NCBI RefSeq assembly: GCF_946477055.1
Contig: NZ_CAMKXG010000028.1
Location: 1-19,929, forward strand
Reading direction: 5' to 3'
Source of the DNA: Lonsdalea britannica
GTDB lineage: Bacteria > Pseudomonadota > Gammaproteobacteria > Enterobacterales > Enterobacteriaceae
Length of the DNA: 19,929 nt
Program-made: the position numbers and the translations under genes
Notes under the pieces: generated by a model
Told to the model about the DNA's origin: nothing
Seen by the model: the letters and a program-made list of their open reading frames with translations, nothing else
Database searches by the model: none
Part shown: positions 1-7,188 of the stretch, one piece after another
Layout: every line of letters starts with the position of its first letter
How positions within the stretch are numbered: position 1 is the first letter of the stretch

Positions 1-55
1 TTCAGGTGTTAGTGTCTTAACGGACGTGAGGGTTCAAGTCCCTCTCTTCGCACCA
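1..55 (+). tRNA. tRNA-Leu (CAG), 3' part only, cut by window edge
   Basis: Bases 1-55 are identical to bases 137-191, the 3' part of the complete tRNA-Leu that follows. They hold the anticodon loop (TTCAGGT, anticodon CAG at 3-5), the variable arm, the T-arm with GTTCAAGTCCC, the acceptor strand and an encoded CCA end at 53-55. The 5' half lies outside the window. It is the upstream member of a tandem leu tRNA array, as in the leuQPV cluster of enterobacteria. Confidence 0.93.
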
Positions 56-104
56 AGCTGGTGATACAGATCGCGCAGTACGTAATACGTAGAAAATCTC
101 ATGT

Positions 105-191
105 GCGAAGGTGGCGGAATTGGTAGACGCGCTAGCTTCAGGTGTTAGTGTCTTAACGGACGTGAGGGTTCAAGTCCCTCTCTTCGCACCA
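105..191 (+). tRNA. tRNA-Leu (CAG), complete
   Basis: This 87-nt gene folds as a class II tRNA. The acceptor strands are GCGAAGG at 105-111 and TCTTCGC at 181-187 (one G-U pair), followed by A and an encoded CCA at 189-191. The anticodon stem CTAGC/GTTAG encloses loop TTCAGGT with anticodon CAG at 139-141, which reads CUG leucine codons. There is a long variable arm (TGTCTTAACGGACG) and a T-arm GAGGG-TTCAAGT-CCCTC. It lies 49 bp after the preceding identical copy, so the two are probably co-transcribed and cut apart by processing RNases. It matches the E. coli leuPQV genes except for a few positions in the variable and T arms. Confidence 0.97.
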
Positions 192-272
192 CGTATTATT
201 CTCCCGGCTTTATCCTCACAATTATCCCCTTAGATTACTTCCTCTTATTTCCACCTAAATCATTTTTTATCG

Positions 273-557
273 CTAGATGCCGCGCAGCGTCACGGATAGC
301 GCCGTCAGTCCGCCTACCAGCGCAATACAGGACGGCAGCAGCAAATAGTGGCGCAATCGTTGATGAAACAGCATCCCCAGCGTTGCCAGCATGGCCAGGG
401 TAACGATGTATTTCAGTGAGTGCAGGTCGATGCCGGGCAGTAGCAGCACAGGCATCAACGTCACAGGAACCAGAATCCCCCAGGCGCTGGAAAGCGGTTT
501 ACCGAAGTACCAGGTAACTCCCCATAGCCCGCAGGCGGCAATCATCGCGGTCAACAT
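273..557 (-). CDS. small inner-membrane protein, DUF1435 family (YjjZ-like)
   Basis: This 94-residue protein is almost entirely hydrophobic, with four probable membrane spans at about residues 2-18, 24-41, 48-64 and 70-91. A basic stretch (HQRLRH, 65-70) lies between spans 3 and 4. I recognise it as a DUF1435-type protein. Family function is unknown. In E. coli the family member yjjZ also sits beside the leuQPV tRNA cluster, which supports the assignment. The start at 557 is preceded by a weak ribosome site (AAGAGA). A Fur box and a -10 element lie within 40 bp upstream, so expression is probably repressed by iron. A role in iron uptake is inference from regulation and from the divergent receptor only. 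Confidence 0.75.
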   Translation of the reverse strand: MLTAMIAACGLWGVTWYFGKPLSSAWGILVPVTLMPVLLLPGIDLHSLKYIVTLAMLATLGMLFHQRLRHYLLLPSCIALVGGLTALSVTLRGI

Positions 558-573
558 AGTCTCTTACCATGAC

Positions 574-617
574 GATAATGATAATTACTATCATATAGAA
601 AACCGTTCTGAATACAA
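574..617 (-). promoter_or_regulatory. Fur box and promoter of the DUF1435 gene
   Basis: Bases 574-592, GATAATGATAATTACTATC, match the 19-bp Fur consensus GATAATGATAATCATTATC at 17 positions. On the minus strand a -10 element TATGAT (590-595) overlaps the box. A weak -35, TTGTAT (612-617), sits 16 bp further upstream. Fur binding here would block the promoter of the gene starting at 557. The box match is strong; the promoter elements are a by-eye prediction. Confidence 0.8.
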
Positions 618-743
618 CTCATGCCGGGCAGGGTCATCCACCAGCCGTTTCCCCCCCAGCTTTGAACTGATGCCAGAAAATGTTGGAGCGTGACCGCTCC
701 TCAAAAAGAAACAGAATCATATGAAAACCGCAAACTTTACGGG

Positions 744-776
744 TTGAATACGCAAATAATAATGGTAATAATTATT
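744..776 (+). promoter_or_regulatory. Fur box and promoter of the siderophore receptor
   Basis: Bases 758-776, AATAATGGTAATAATTATT, match the Fur consensus at 15 of 19 positions and sit in a longer A/T palindrome. A -35 TTGAAT (744-749) and a -10 AATAAT (767-772) are separated by exactly 17 bp, and the -10 lies inside the Fur box. The predicted start near 780 leaves a leader of roughly 130 nt before the receptor ATG at 909. Together with the other Fur box, this accounts for the 351-bp gap at 558-908; I see no gene in it. Confidence 0.72.
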
Positions 777-908
777 ATTACTCTTAACTATTTTTTTGCG
801 CTTTTCGAACGATAGGTTTCCGCCTGAAGTGATGCACTTTTCGCGATACGCGCACAGTGACTGAAAAAGGAAGCCCACTGTCCAGGCGCTTATTCAGGAA
901 CCTATCGC

Positions 909-3026
909 ATGTCATCCCTTCCTTTATTGCGTCATTACGGCGTGCTTGTTGCGCTGACAACACCTGCCTTCGTTCTGGCTGCTGAAGATGTTATCGAAGT
1001 GTCAGCTCAGCCCGAGGAGTCCGCGCTATCCCCAACCGCGGGCTATACCGCTACGACGTCACAGGGCGCGACCAAAACCGATAAACCGTTGGTGGTGACA
1101 CCCCAGTCGGTTTCCGTGGTCACTCGCCAGCAAATGCGCGATCAAAACGTGATGACGGTGAATGAGGCGCTGAACTATACGCCGGGCGTCTTCACCAATT
1201 TCTCCGGCGGGGCGACGCGATTTGATACGGTTTCGTTACGTGGATTTCATGGCGCGGATGTGAACAACACCTTCCTCGACGGTTTGCGCGTACTGAGCGA
1301 CAGCGGCAGTCATAACAGCCTGCAAGTCGATCCGTGGTTCCTGGAGCGTATTGACGTCATTAAAGGCCCTTCGTCCTCTCTGTACGGACAAAGCGTGCCC
1401 GGCGGTCTGGTGATGATGACCTCCAAGCGGCCGCAGTTTATCCCGGAAGGACACTTCCGCCTCAGCGCTGGCACCCACAACGATCGGGGCGCGGCGTTCG
1501 ACTATACGCAGGGGATCAACGACAACTGGGCGTTTCGTGTGACGGGGCTGACCCATAGCAGCGACACCATGTATGACGGCCCGCGCGAGGAGCGCTATGC
1601 GATTGCGCCTTCTCTTCTGTGGCAGCCGGATGAAGACACCACGCTGTTGCTGAAAGCGTATCTGCAGAAGGATCCGGCAGGGGGTTATCACGGCTCCGTG
1701 CCTGCGGCGGGCAGCGTCTACGCCTATCAGGGACCCAAATTCGCGCGCGGCCTGTTTGACGGGGAGAAAAGTCTGGATGACTACAAGCGTAACCAGCAGA
1801 TGTATGGCTATGAATTCTCTCACCGGTTCAACGATACCTGGGCGTTCAGGCAAAACGCCAGCTACGTCCACTCCAACGTCAATATTCAGCAAATTTATCA
1901 GTACGGCTGGAGCAGCGTAGAGACGGACAAACTGTCACGTTATTACACCGCAGAGTCCTCTTCGCTGGATGCGTATGCCGTCGATAATCAGCTGGCGGCA
2001 GATTTCGAAACCGGCGACGTCAAACACAAAACCCTCTTCGGCGTTGATTTCCAGTACTTCACCAACAACCTATGGGACGCGTCGGGTACGGCGACGCTGC
2101 TGGACCCGTTCACCGGCCAGTCGGGCGGGGATGCAGTCACCGATTTTTATCGTTTTGACTCACAGCGGCGCTACAAACAGACCGGTGTTTATGTGCAGGA
2201 CGATATGCAGTGGCAGCGCTGGTATCTGACGCTGTCTGGCCGTTATGACGCGATCACATTCGACAATAAAAACCTGACCACGGATAGTCGCGGCCAACGC
2301 GACGATGAACGGTTCAGCGGGCGGGCCGCGCTGCTGTATGCCTTTGATAACGGTATTTCGCCTTATGTCAGCTACAGTCAGGCCGTCACGCCCGCGCTGT
2401 ATGCAGACTCTCAGGGAAACCCGCTCAAGCCGATGAGCAGTGAGCAGATTGAAGGTGGTATTAAATACCAGCCGCCGGGCACCAAGGCGCTTTACACCGC
2501 GGCCGTGTACGATCTGACGCAAAACGACGTCGCCACCCGCAACATTGTGGGCAATTACTATGAGCCGGTCGGCAAGGTGCAGTCTCAGGGGCTGGAACTG
2601 GAAGCCAGAACGCCGATCACCGAACGGCTGAGCGTCATTGCGGGTTACACCTACAGCAAGGTGAAATATAAAGAGACCGTGGAGGGTAACGACGGCAACA
2701 CGCCGGTACTGGCGCCGAAGCAGATGGCTTCGTTATGGACTCAGTATGACGCGGGCGCGGGCATCAATCTGGGCATTGGCGTACGCCACATCGGCAAACA
2801 GTGGGCCGATGATGCCAACACGCTGCAACTGCCCTCCGTGACGCTGCTGGACGCCTCTGTCCGGGTCGATCTGGGGAGCTGGAATCCCTCGCTCAAAGGG
2901 GCTTACGCACAGGTCAACGTCAACAATCTGACGGACAGAACGTACATCGCCTCCTGCTATGAATTGAGAACCTGTTACTGGGGCGCTGAGCGTTCCGTCA
3001 TCGCGACCGTCGGCTACGATTTCTGA
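909..3026 (+). CDS. TonB-dependent outer-membrane siderophore receptor (FhuA/FoxA class)
   Basis: This 705-residue outer-membrane receptor takes up an iron-siderophore complex using energy from TonB-ExbB-ExbD. A signal peptide (about 1-24, ending VLA) is followed by a TonB box, DVIEVSA, at 27-33. The plug domain covers about 55-170 (PQSVSVVT, LRGF, then IDVIKGPSSSLYGQSVPGG). The 22-strand barrel fills the rest and ends in phenylalanine, the usual signal for barrel assembly. Two cysteines at 683 and 689, in ASCYELRTCYWGAER, closely resemble the C-terminal disulphide region of FhuA. That points to a hydroxamate ligand such as ferrichrome or ferrioxamine. The exact ligand cannot be read from sequence. 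An AGGAA ribosome site lies 8 bp before the ATG. No periplasmic binding protein or ABC transporter genes adjoin it, so inner-membrane transport must come from elsewhere. Fur control is expected from the upstream site. Confidence 0.93.
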   Translation: MSSLPLLRHYGVLVALTTPAFVLAAEDVIEVSAQPEESALSPTAGYTATTSQGATKTDKPLVVTPQSVSVVTRQQMRDQNVMTVNEALNYTPGVFTNFSGGATRFDTVSLRGFHGADVNNTFLDGLRVLSDSGSHNSLQVDPWFLERIDVIKGPSSSLYGQSVPGGLVMMTSKRPQFIPEGHFRLSAGTHNDRGAAFDYTQGINDNWAFRVTGLTHSSDTMYDGPREERYAIAPSLLWQPDEDTTLLLKAYLQKDPAGGYHGSVPAAGSVYAYQGPKFARGLFDGEKSLDDYKRNQQMYGYEFSHRFNDTWAFRQNASYVHSNVNIQQIYQYGWSSVETDKLSRYYTAESSSLDAYAVDNQLAADFETGDVKHKTLFGVDFQYFTNNLWDASGTATLLDPFTGQSGGDAVTDFYRFDSQRRYKQTGVYVQDDMQWQRWYLTLSGRYDAITFDNKNLTTDSRGQRDDERFSGRAALLYAFDNGISPYVSYSQAVTPALYADSQGNPLKPMSSEQIEGGIKYQPPGTKALYTAAVYDLTQNDVATRNIVGNYYEPVGKVQSQGLELEARTPITERLSVIAGYTYSKVKYKETVEGNDGNTPVLAPKQMASLWTQYDAGAGINLGIGVRHIGKQWADDANTLQLPSVTLLDASVRVDLGSWNPSLKGAYAQVNVNNLTDRTYIASCYELRTCYWGAERSVIATVGYDF

Positions 3027-3039
3027 CGGTTTGACGCGC

Positions 3040-3071
3040 AAAAACGGGCGAGCCTGAATATCAGGCTCGCC
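3040..3071 (-). terminator. rho-independent terminator of budR, possibly bidirectional
   Basis: A perfect 11-bp stem (GGCGAGCCTGA at 3047-3057 with TCAGGCTCGCC at 3061-3071) closes on a 3-nt loop ATA. Read on the minus strand, it is followed by a run of five T (complement of 3040-3044), placing it just after budR. It also lies 20 bp after the receptor stop codon and may stop that transcript, although no T-run follows on the plus strand. Confidence 0.8.
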
Positions 3072-3106
3072 GTGATCTGCTTTGAGGGTGTTAGCTACAG
3101 AAGGGG

Positions 3107-4000
3107 TTACTTTTCCTGTTCGTGGCCGTGCAGCAGTTGCACCATATTATGCAGGGTGGCTGATGTATCGTGCTTGCGCCAGATAACCGCAATCTGCGTA
3201 TTGAGATGGGGCGTATCGATGTTGTGATAGGTCACGTTGCCAGCCTGAATGCAGGAAAGGGACTCCGGAATAAACGTGATACCGAAGCCGGAAGCGACCA
3301 TGCTGATCGTCGCCGTAATATGCGGCGCCAACGGGTTGATTTTAGGCTGATAACCCGCTAGATAGCAGGCGCGAATGATCATGTCGTGCAGGCTGGGACA
3401 GAGTTCGCGTGGGAAAATAATCAGCGGTTCTGACTCCATCTGGCTCAGATGCACTTCCTGCTGATCGCTGAGCGGATGGTTGTCCGGCAACACCAGCCGC
3501 ATATCCTCTTCGACCAGAATTTCACCGTCGAACTCGTCGCCGATGTCGCAGGGCAGGCGCACGAAGGCGATATCCGTGCTGCGGTTGCGCAGGCTCTCCA
3601 GAATCTCATTGATGTGCTCTTCCTGCGGTTGCATCTGCACGTTTGGGAAGCGCTGACGGTAAAGTCGCAGCATTTTCAGCACCAATGGATGGAAGGTGAC
3701 TGCGCAAGAAAACCCCACATTAATCGCGCCGCTCTCTCCGCGAGCGATACACCGCACCCGATCCATCGCGGCATCGGTCAGTTCGAGTATCTGCTTGGCG
3801 TCCTGGTAAAAGGCTTCTCCCGCTTCGGTCATCTCCACGCCGCGCGTCATCCGCTTCAGCAAAGGCGTCCCGATTTCACGTTCAAGCTTTTGTATTTGTT
3901 GACTAAGCGGAGGTTGCGATATCCCTAATGATTCAGCTGCGCGGGTAAAGTGTCGAGTTGAGGCGACGGCGACGAAATAGCGCAGATAACGTAACTCCAT
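3107..4000 (-). CDS. budR: LysR-family transcriptional regulator of the acetoin operon
   Basis: This 297-residue protein has the LysR layout. An N-terminal winged helix-turn-helix covers about 1-60 (MELRYLRYFVAVA, FTRAAESLGISQPPLSQQI). A linker helix follows, then a two-lobed periplasmic-binding-like effector domain at about 90-290. It is divergent from budA with 117 bp between starts, the standard position of budR (alsR in Bacillus). BudR-type proteins activate the acetolactate synthase and decarboxylase genes in response to acetate or acidification during fermentation. The assignment rests mainly on context and on overall resemblance to BudR. A GGAG ribosome site lies 11 bp before the ATG, slightly far. 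The gene has its own terminator downstream. Confidence 0.88.
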   Translation of the reverse strand: MELRYLRYFVAVASTRHFTRAAESLGISQPPLSQQIQKLEREIGTPLLKRMTRGVEMTEAGEAFYQDAKQILELTDAAMDRVRCIARGESGAINVGFSCAVTFHPLVLKMLRLYRQRFPNVQMQPQEEHINEILESLRNRSTDIAFVRLPCDIGDEFDGEILVEEDMRLVLPDNHPLSDQQEVHLSQMESEPLIIFPRELCPSLHDMIIRACYLAGYQPKINPLAPHITATISMVASGFGITFIPESLSCIQAGNVTYHNIDTPHLNTQIAVIWRKHDTSATLHNMVQLLHGHEQEK

Positions 4001-4117
4001 ATATTTTAGATCTCCAAATAGTCACGTTTTTATATTGGAACTTTGAATCTCACGAGAGCAATATTCAAGGGAAACATTAATTAAATTTATGTCGTACCTC
4101 GTCGGAAGAGAAGGGAT
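4001..4117. promoter_or_regulatory. budR-budA divergent control region
   Basis: This 117-bp AT-rich interval separates two divergent starts and must hold both promoters. An imperfect inverted repeat, CCAAATA at 4014-4020 with TATTGG at 4033-4038, is a candidate BudR half-site pair. Its spacing fits the T-N11-A type of LysR operator only loosely. I cannot assign -10/-35 elements with confidence. An AAGGG ribosome site ends just before the budA ATG. Confidence 0.45.
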
Positions 4118-4900
4118 ATGAAAGATTCCAACTGCGTTGACCCCTGTATGGCAGAGCTTGCCAACTTCGTCCATCAGCACCAAAAACACCACCCAGAGTG
4201 TCAGATCTATCAAACCTCATTGATGAGCGGTTTGATAAATGGCGTGTACGAAGGCAGTACAACCATGGCGGATCTGCTAGAACATGGAGATTTCGGATTA
4301 GGCACGTTTAACGATCTTGACGGAGAGCTAGTGGCGATGGAAAGCCGTATTTTCCAGCTGCGCTCCGATGGCAGCGCACGCGCCGCCAAACCCGATCAGA
4401 AAACCCCTTTTGCCGTAATGACCTTCTTCCGTCCGACTGAAAAGATGCAGTTTGACCGTCCGATCAGTCGTGAGGATCTTCATCAGCGTATTGATGATTT
4501 TGTTGCAACAGACAATCTTTTTTGTGCTTTACGAATCGATGGCTGCTTCAGCTACGTCGAAACTCGTACGGTACCTCGCCAGGAACGACCTTATAAACCG
4601 ATGCTGGAAGCTATCGCCCAGCAACCGACTTTCCGTTTCGACAACTGCAAGGGCAACGTTATCGGTTTTCGTAGCCCTGCTTATGTTCAGGGGATCAATG
4701 TCGCCGGCTATCACGAGCATTTTATCACTGATAGCCGACAAGGCGGCGGACATATCCTGGATTACCGTCTGGAGAATGGCGTGTTGCAGTTTGGCACCAT
4801 TGCCAAATTAGTCATTGACCTGCCTCTGGATCAGGATTTTCTGCGAGCCAACTTGTCCCCTGACGATCTCGATAGCGTCATCCACTCGGTGGAAAGCTAA
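4118..4900 (+). CDS. budA: alpha-acetolactate decarboxylase
   Basis: BudA converts (S)-alpha-acetolactate to (R)-acetoin and CO2 in the cytoplasm, the second step of acetoin fermentation. The 260-residue length is normal for the family. The zinc-binding histidines are visible as H199 and H201 in GYHEHF and H212 in GGGH. The catalytic-region arginine is R150 in ETRTVPRQ, and the GTFNDLDGELV block (62-72) carries the conserved glutamate. It is first in an operon with budB, 51 bp before the preferred budB start. AT content is locally raised around 4480-4560 (runs such as TTGTTGCAACAGACAATC), but the frame is intact. The pathway removes pyruvate as a neutral product and so limits acidification during fermentation. 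Confidence 0.96.
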   Translation: MKDSNCVDPCMAELANFVHQHQKHHPECQIYQTSLMSGLINGVYEGSTTMADLLEHGDFGLGTFNDLDGELVAMESRIFQLRSDGSARAAKPDQKTPFAVMTFFRPTEKMQFDRPISREDLHQRIDDFVATDNLFCALRIDGCFSYVETRTVPRQERPYKPMLEAIAQQPTFRFDNCKGNVIGFRSPAYVQGINVAGYHEHFITDSRQGGGHILDYRLENGVLQFGTIAKLVIDLPLDQDFLRANLSPDDLDSVIHSVES

Positions 4901-4951
4901 AGTTCATCAAGGTACTGAAAAGAAAGCACAAAAATGCATAGGAAAAATGTT

Positions 4952-6631
4952 ATGGAAAATAAGGATGGTCAACAGCACTGGGCTTGCGGTGCGGATCTGA
5001 TCGTTAAACATCTGGAGCAGGAAGGGGTCAAATACGTCTTCGGTATTCCTGGCGCTAAAGTCGACCGCGTTTTTGATTCTCTTGTTGACTCAACGATCCA
5101 GACCATCCCCGTACGTCATGAAGCCAACGGGGCGTTCATGGCATCGGCGATCGGCCGTCTAACGGGGAAAGCGGGCGTTACGATGGTGACTTCCGGTCCG
5201 GGCTGTTCCAACCTGGTAACAGGTCTGGCGACGGCGACCTCGGAAGGCGACCCGATTGTTGCGCTGGGTGGTGCGGTGAAACGCGCCGACCGACTGAAGC
5301 TGACGCACCAGAGCCTGGATACCGTCAGCCTGTTCAAACCGGTCACGAAATTCAGCGCGGAAATTCCTGTTTCCTCCGCGATTTCTGAAGTGCTGGCCAA
5401 CGCCTTCCGCGCCGCCGAGTTCGGTCGCCCGGGCGCTTCATTCATCAGCCTGCCGGAAGACATCGTCAACGATCCGGTCACGAGCCCTGTGCTGGCCGCG
5501 ACAAACCTGCCGACGCTGAACAGTGCGCCTCTGTCGGACGTCAAACGCGTTGCGCAGATGATCGAAAAAGCGAAAAACCCGATTCTGCTGCTGGGCCTGA
5601 TGGCCAGCCAACCTAAAAACGCGGATGCGCTGCGTCGCCTGTTGCACCGCAGCCAGCTGCCGGTCACCAGCACCTATCAGGCTGCCGGTGTGATCGATCA
5701 GCAGCACTTCGACCATTTTGCTGGTCGTGTCGGCCTGTTCAATAACCAGGCGGGCGACAAACTGTTGCAGCAAGCCGACCTGATCATCACCGTCGGCTAC
5801 AGCCCGGTAGAATACGCGCCAGCACTGTGGAACACCGGTAATGCGACGCTGGTACATATCGATGTGCTGCCGTCCGAACTGGAATGCGACTACCGTCCGG
5901 ATCTGGAGCTGGTTGGGGATATCTGCATCACCATCGATATGCTTAACGAGCAGTTGAATTCGCCGATCCGCCTGTCTTCCGATTCCATCAATATTCTGGA
6001 AGAGCGTCGCGAACTGCGTCATCAGCTGGCGACGCATGCCATCAACATGAACGGCTTCGCTATCCATCCGCTGCGTCTGGTTCGTGCGATGCAGGATCTG
6101 GTGAATAAAGACGTGACGCTGTGCGTCGATATGGGGAGCTTCCATATCTGGCTGGCGCGTTATCTCTACAGTTTCCGCGCACGTCAGGTGCTGATGACCA
6201 ACGGTCAGCAGACCATGGGTGTCGCGCTGCCGTGGGCGATTGCGGCCGCGTTGGTGAATCCGAGCCAGAAAGTGCTGTCGGTATCCGGCGACGGTGGCTT
6301 CATGCAGTCCAGTATGGAACTGGAAACGGCGGTTCGTCTGAACTGTAATGTCCTGCATATCATCTGGGTGGATAACGCCTACAACATGGTTGAGATTCAG
6401 GAACAGAAGAAATACAACCGCGGCTCCTGCGTCAAGTTCGGACCGATTGACTTCAAAGTCTATGCGGAAGCGTTCGGTGCGAAAGGCTTTGCGGTTGAGT
6501 CATCTGAAGAACTGATTCCAAAACTGCATCAGGCAATGGATGTCGACGGACCGGCGGTGATCGCGATTCCGGTGGATTACTCCGACAACCACTATCTGAT
6601 GGAAAACGTTAACATCGCGCATCTGATCTAA
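4952..6631 (+). CDS. budB: catabolic acetolactate synthase (FAD-independent)
   Basis: BudB condenses two pyruvates into alpha-acetolactate with thiamine diphosphate and Mg2+. I prefer the ATG at 4952, giving 559 residues, over the in-frame ATG at 4934. It has AGGA 8 bp upstream and gives the length of Klebsiella BudB as I recall it. The ThDP-activating glutamate is E57 in [10 protein letters not shown]. The ThDP/Mg motif runs from GDG (446-448) to N475. The flavin-binding motif of anabolic synthases (RFDDRVTG) is replaced by [11 protein letters not shown], the catabolic signature. No small regulatory subunit gene follows, as expected for this class. budC (acetoin/diacetyl reductase) does not follow either; a strong terminator ends the operon. 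Confidence 0.96.
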   Translation: MENKDGQQHWACGADLIVKHLEQEGVKYVFGIPGAKVDRVFDSLVDSTIQTIPVRHEANGAFMASAIGRLTGKAGVTMVTSGPGCSNLVTGLATATSEGDPIVALGGAVKRADRLKLTHQSLDTVSLFKPVTKFSAEIPVSSAISEVLANAFRAAEFGRPGASFISLPEDIVNDPVTSPVLAATNLPTLNSAPLSDVKRVAQMIEKAKNPILLLGLMASQPKNADALRRLLHRSQLPVTSTYQAAGVIDQQHFDHFAGRVGLFNNQAGDKLLQQADLIITVGYSPVEYAPALWNTGNATLVHIDVLPSELECDYRPDLELVGDICITIDMLNEQLNSPIRLSSDSINILEERRELRHQLATHAINMNGFAIHPLRLVRAMQDLVNKDVTLCVDMGSFHIWLARYLYSFRARQVLMTNGQQTMGVALPWAIAAALVNPSQKVLSVSGDGGFMQSSMELETAVRLNCNVLHIIWVDNAYNMVEIQEQKKYNRGSCVKFGPIDFKVYAEAFGAKGFAVESSEELIPKLHQAMDVDGPAVIAIPVDYSDNHYLMENVNIAHLI

Positions 6632-6650
6632 GCCAGACGCGTTCGATGCG

Positions 6651-6696
6651 GGCGGCACATCACGGTCATGACAGACCGGTGATGTGCCGCCTTTTT
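6651..6696 (+). terminator. rho-independent terminator of budAB
   Basis: A long hairpin has outer arms GGCGGCACATCAC (6651-6663) and GTGATGTGCCGCC (6679-6691), 13 perfect pairs. An inner GGTC/GACC stem and a small loop complete it, followed directly by TTTTT. It lies 20 bp after the budB stop. Confidence 0.93.
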
Positions 6697-6858
6697 CTTT
6701 GCCTGTTCATATGAATATCCCCCCTTTATTCAACGTTGCTCTCAGCCTAACCCTTTCCGGATGGCAACAAAGCGTGACGGGGATCGCAACGCGGTCGATC
6801 GCGTCTGTAAGGTCTGCGGATCTCCTTTCTAAACCGTCTTCTTCTTGCCTGAAATAAT

Positions 6859-6895
6859 CTAATTTTACGTACTTTTTCGCATTACATTATCTAAT
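6859..6895 (+). promoter_or_regulatory. paired CTAAT motifs, candidate GcvA sites
   Basis: CTAAT occurs at 6859-6863 and 6891-6895, 32 bp apart (about three helical turns). CTAAT is the core reported for GcvA, the LysR-type regulator of glycine cleavage in E. coli. There, two adjacent distal sites lie more than 200 bp upstream of the transcription start. If the PurR-like site at 7127 marks the start region as in E. coli, these motifs fall at about the same distance. The words are short, so each alone is weak; the spacing is the argument. Confidence 0.5.
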
Positions 6896-7126
6896 GCATT
6901 TCGTGTGTGACAATTTTTGATAAATAGGGGGGATTGAGCAATTTTTATTATTTTTAAGTCATAATTTGAATTTAGGTATTGGTATATGCTGGTTATTGGC
7001 TTTTTAGTAGCGAAAAAAGTGGATGAAACGATGGCGGAATACCGCTTTTTGCAGACGCTATTATATAGATTTACTTATGGTAAGGCGTGTGGTTATGAAC
7101 CCACATCGGTGGTAAGTTCAAAGGCA

Positions 7127-7142
7127 GAGATAACGTTTGCGT
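7127..7142 (+). promoter_or_regulatory. candidate PurR operator of gcvTHP
   Basis: Against the PurR consensus ACGCAAACGTTTGCGT, bases 7127-7142 match 12 of 16. The right-hand eleven (AACGTTTGCGT, 7132-7142) match perfectly. PurR represses gcvTHP in E. coli from a site overlapping the transcription start, because glycine cleavage supplies one-carbon units for purine synthesis. The site lies 46 bp before the gcvT start codon. Confidence 0.6.
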
Positions 7143-7188
7143 TGGACGCATCCGCTGTAACCAAACACGGTTAACGTAGAGGGAAAAG

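Larger units (their letters stand above)
6697..7188. other. 492-bp upstream region of gcvTHP
   Basis: I see no convincing gene here. The first part (to about 6840) shows no clear motif. From 6840 to about 7080 it is strongly AT-rich, the kind of DNA bound by Lrp in the E. coli gcv control region. The last 160 bp can form several small hairpins: GCGG-AATA-CCGC plus five T at about 7035-7050, TGTGGTT/AACCCACA near 7088-7106, TGCGT-TGG-ACGCA near 7138-7150, and GTAACC/GGTTAAC just before the gcvT ribosome site. A 62-codon open frame at 6986-7174 crosses this region but has no strong ribosome site. A glycine riboswitch is not recognisable. Confidence 0.6.

Noticed and set aside
1..272. Prophage or island attachment site at the tRNA genes
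   Set aside because: The 55-bp duplicate is simply a second tRNA gene. No integrase or other mobility gene follows in the window.
1236..1892. Antisense open frame inside the receptor gene
   Set aside because: Shadow of the receptor coding frame, with no domain and no ribosome site of note.
5438..6358. Long antisense open frame (306 codons) inside budB
   Set aside because: Same reason: budB is certain, and the antisense product has shadow-like composition.
6986..7174. 62-codon open frame upstream of gcvT
   Set aside because: It lacks a clear ribosome site, overlaps the AT-rich promoter region and the PurR-like site, and its product matches nothing I know. More likely regulatory DNA.
6697..7188. 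Glycine riboswitch before gcvT
   Set aside because: The conserved tandem aptamer elements are not visible, and enterobacterial gcvTHP is usually controlled by GcvA, Lrp and PurR instead.
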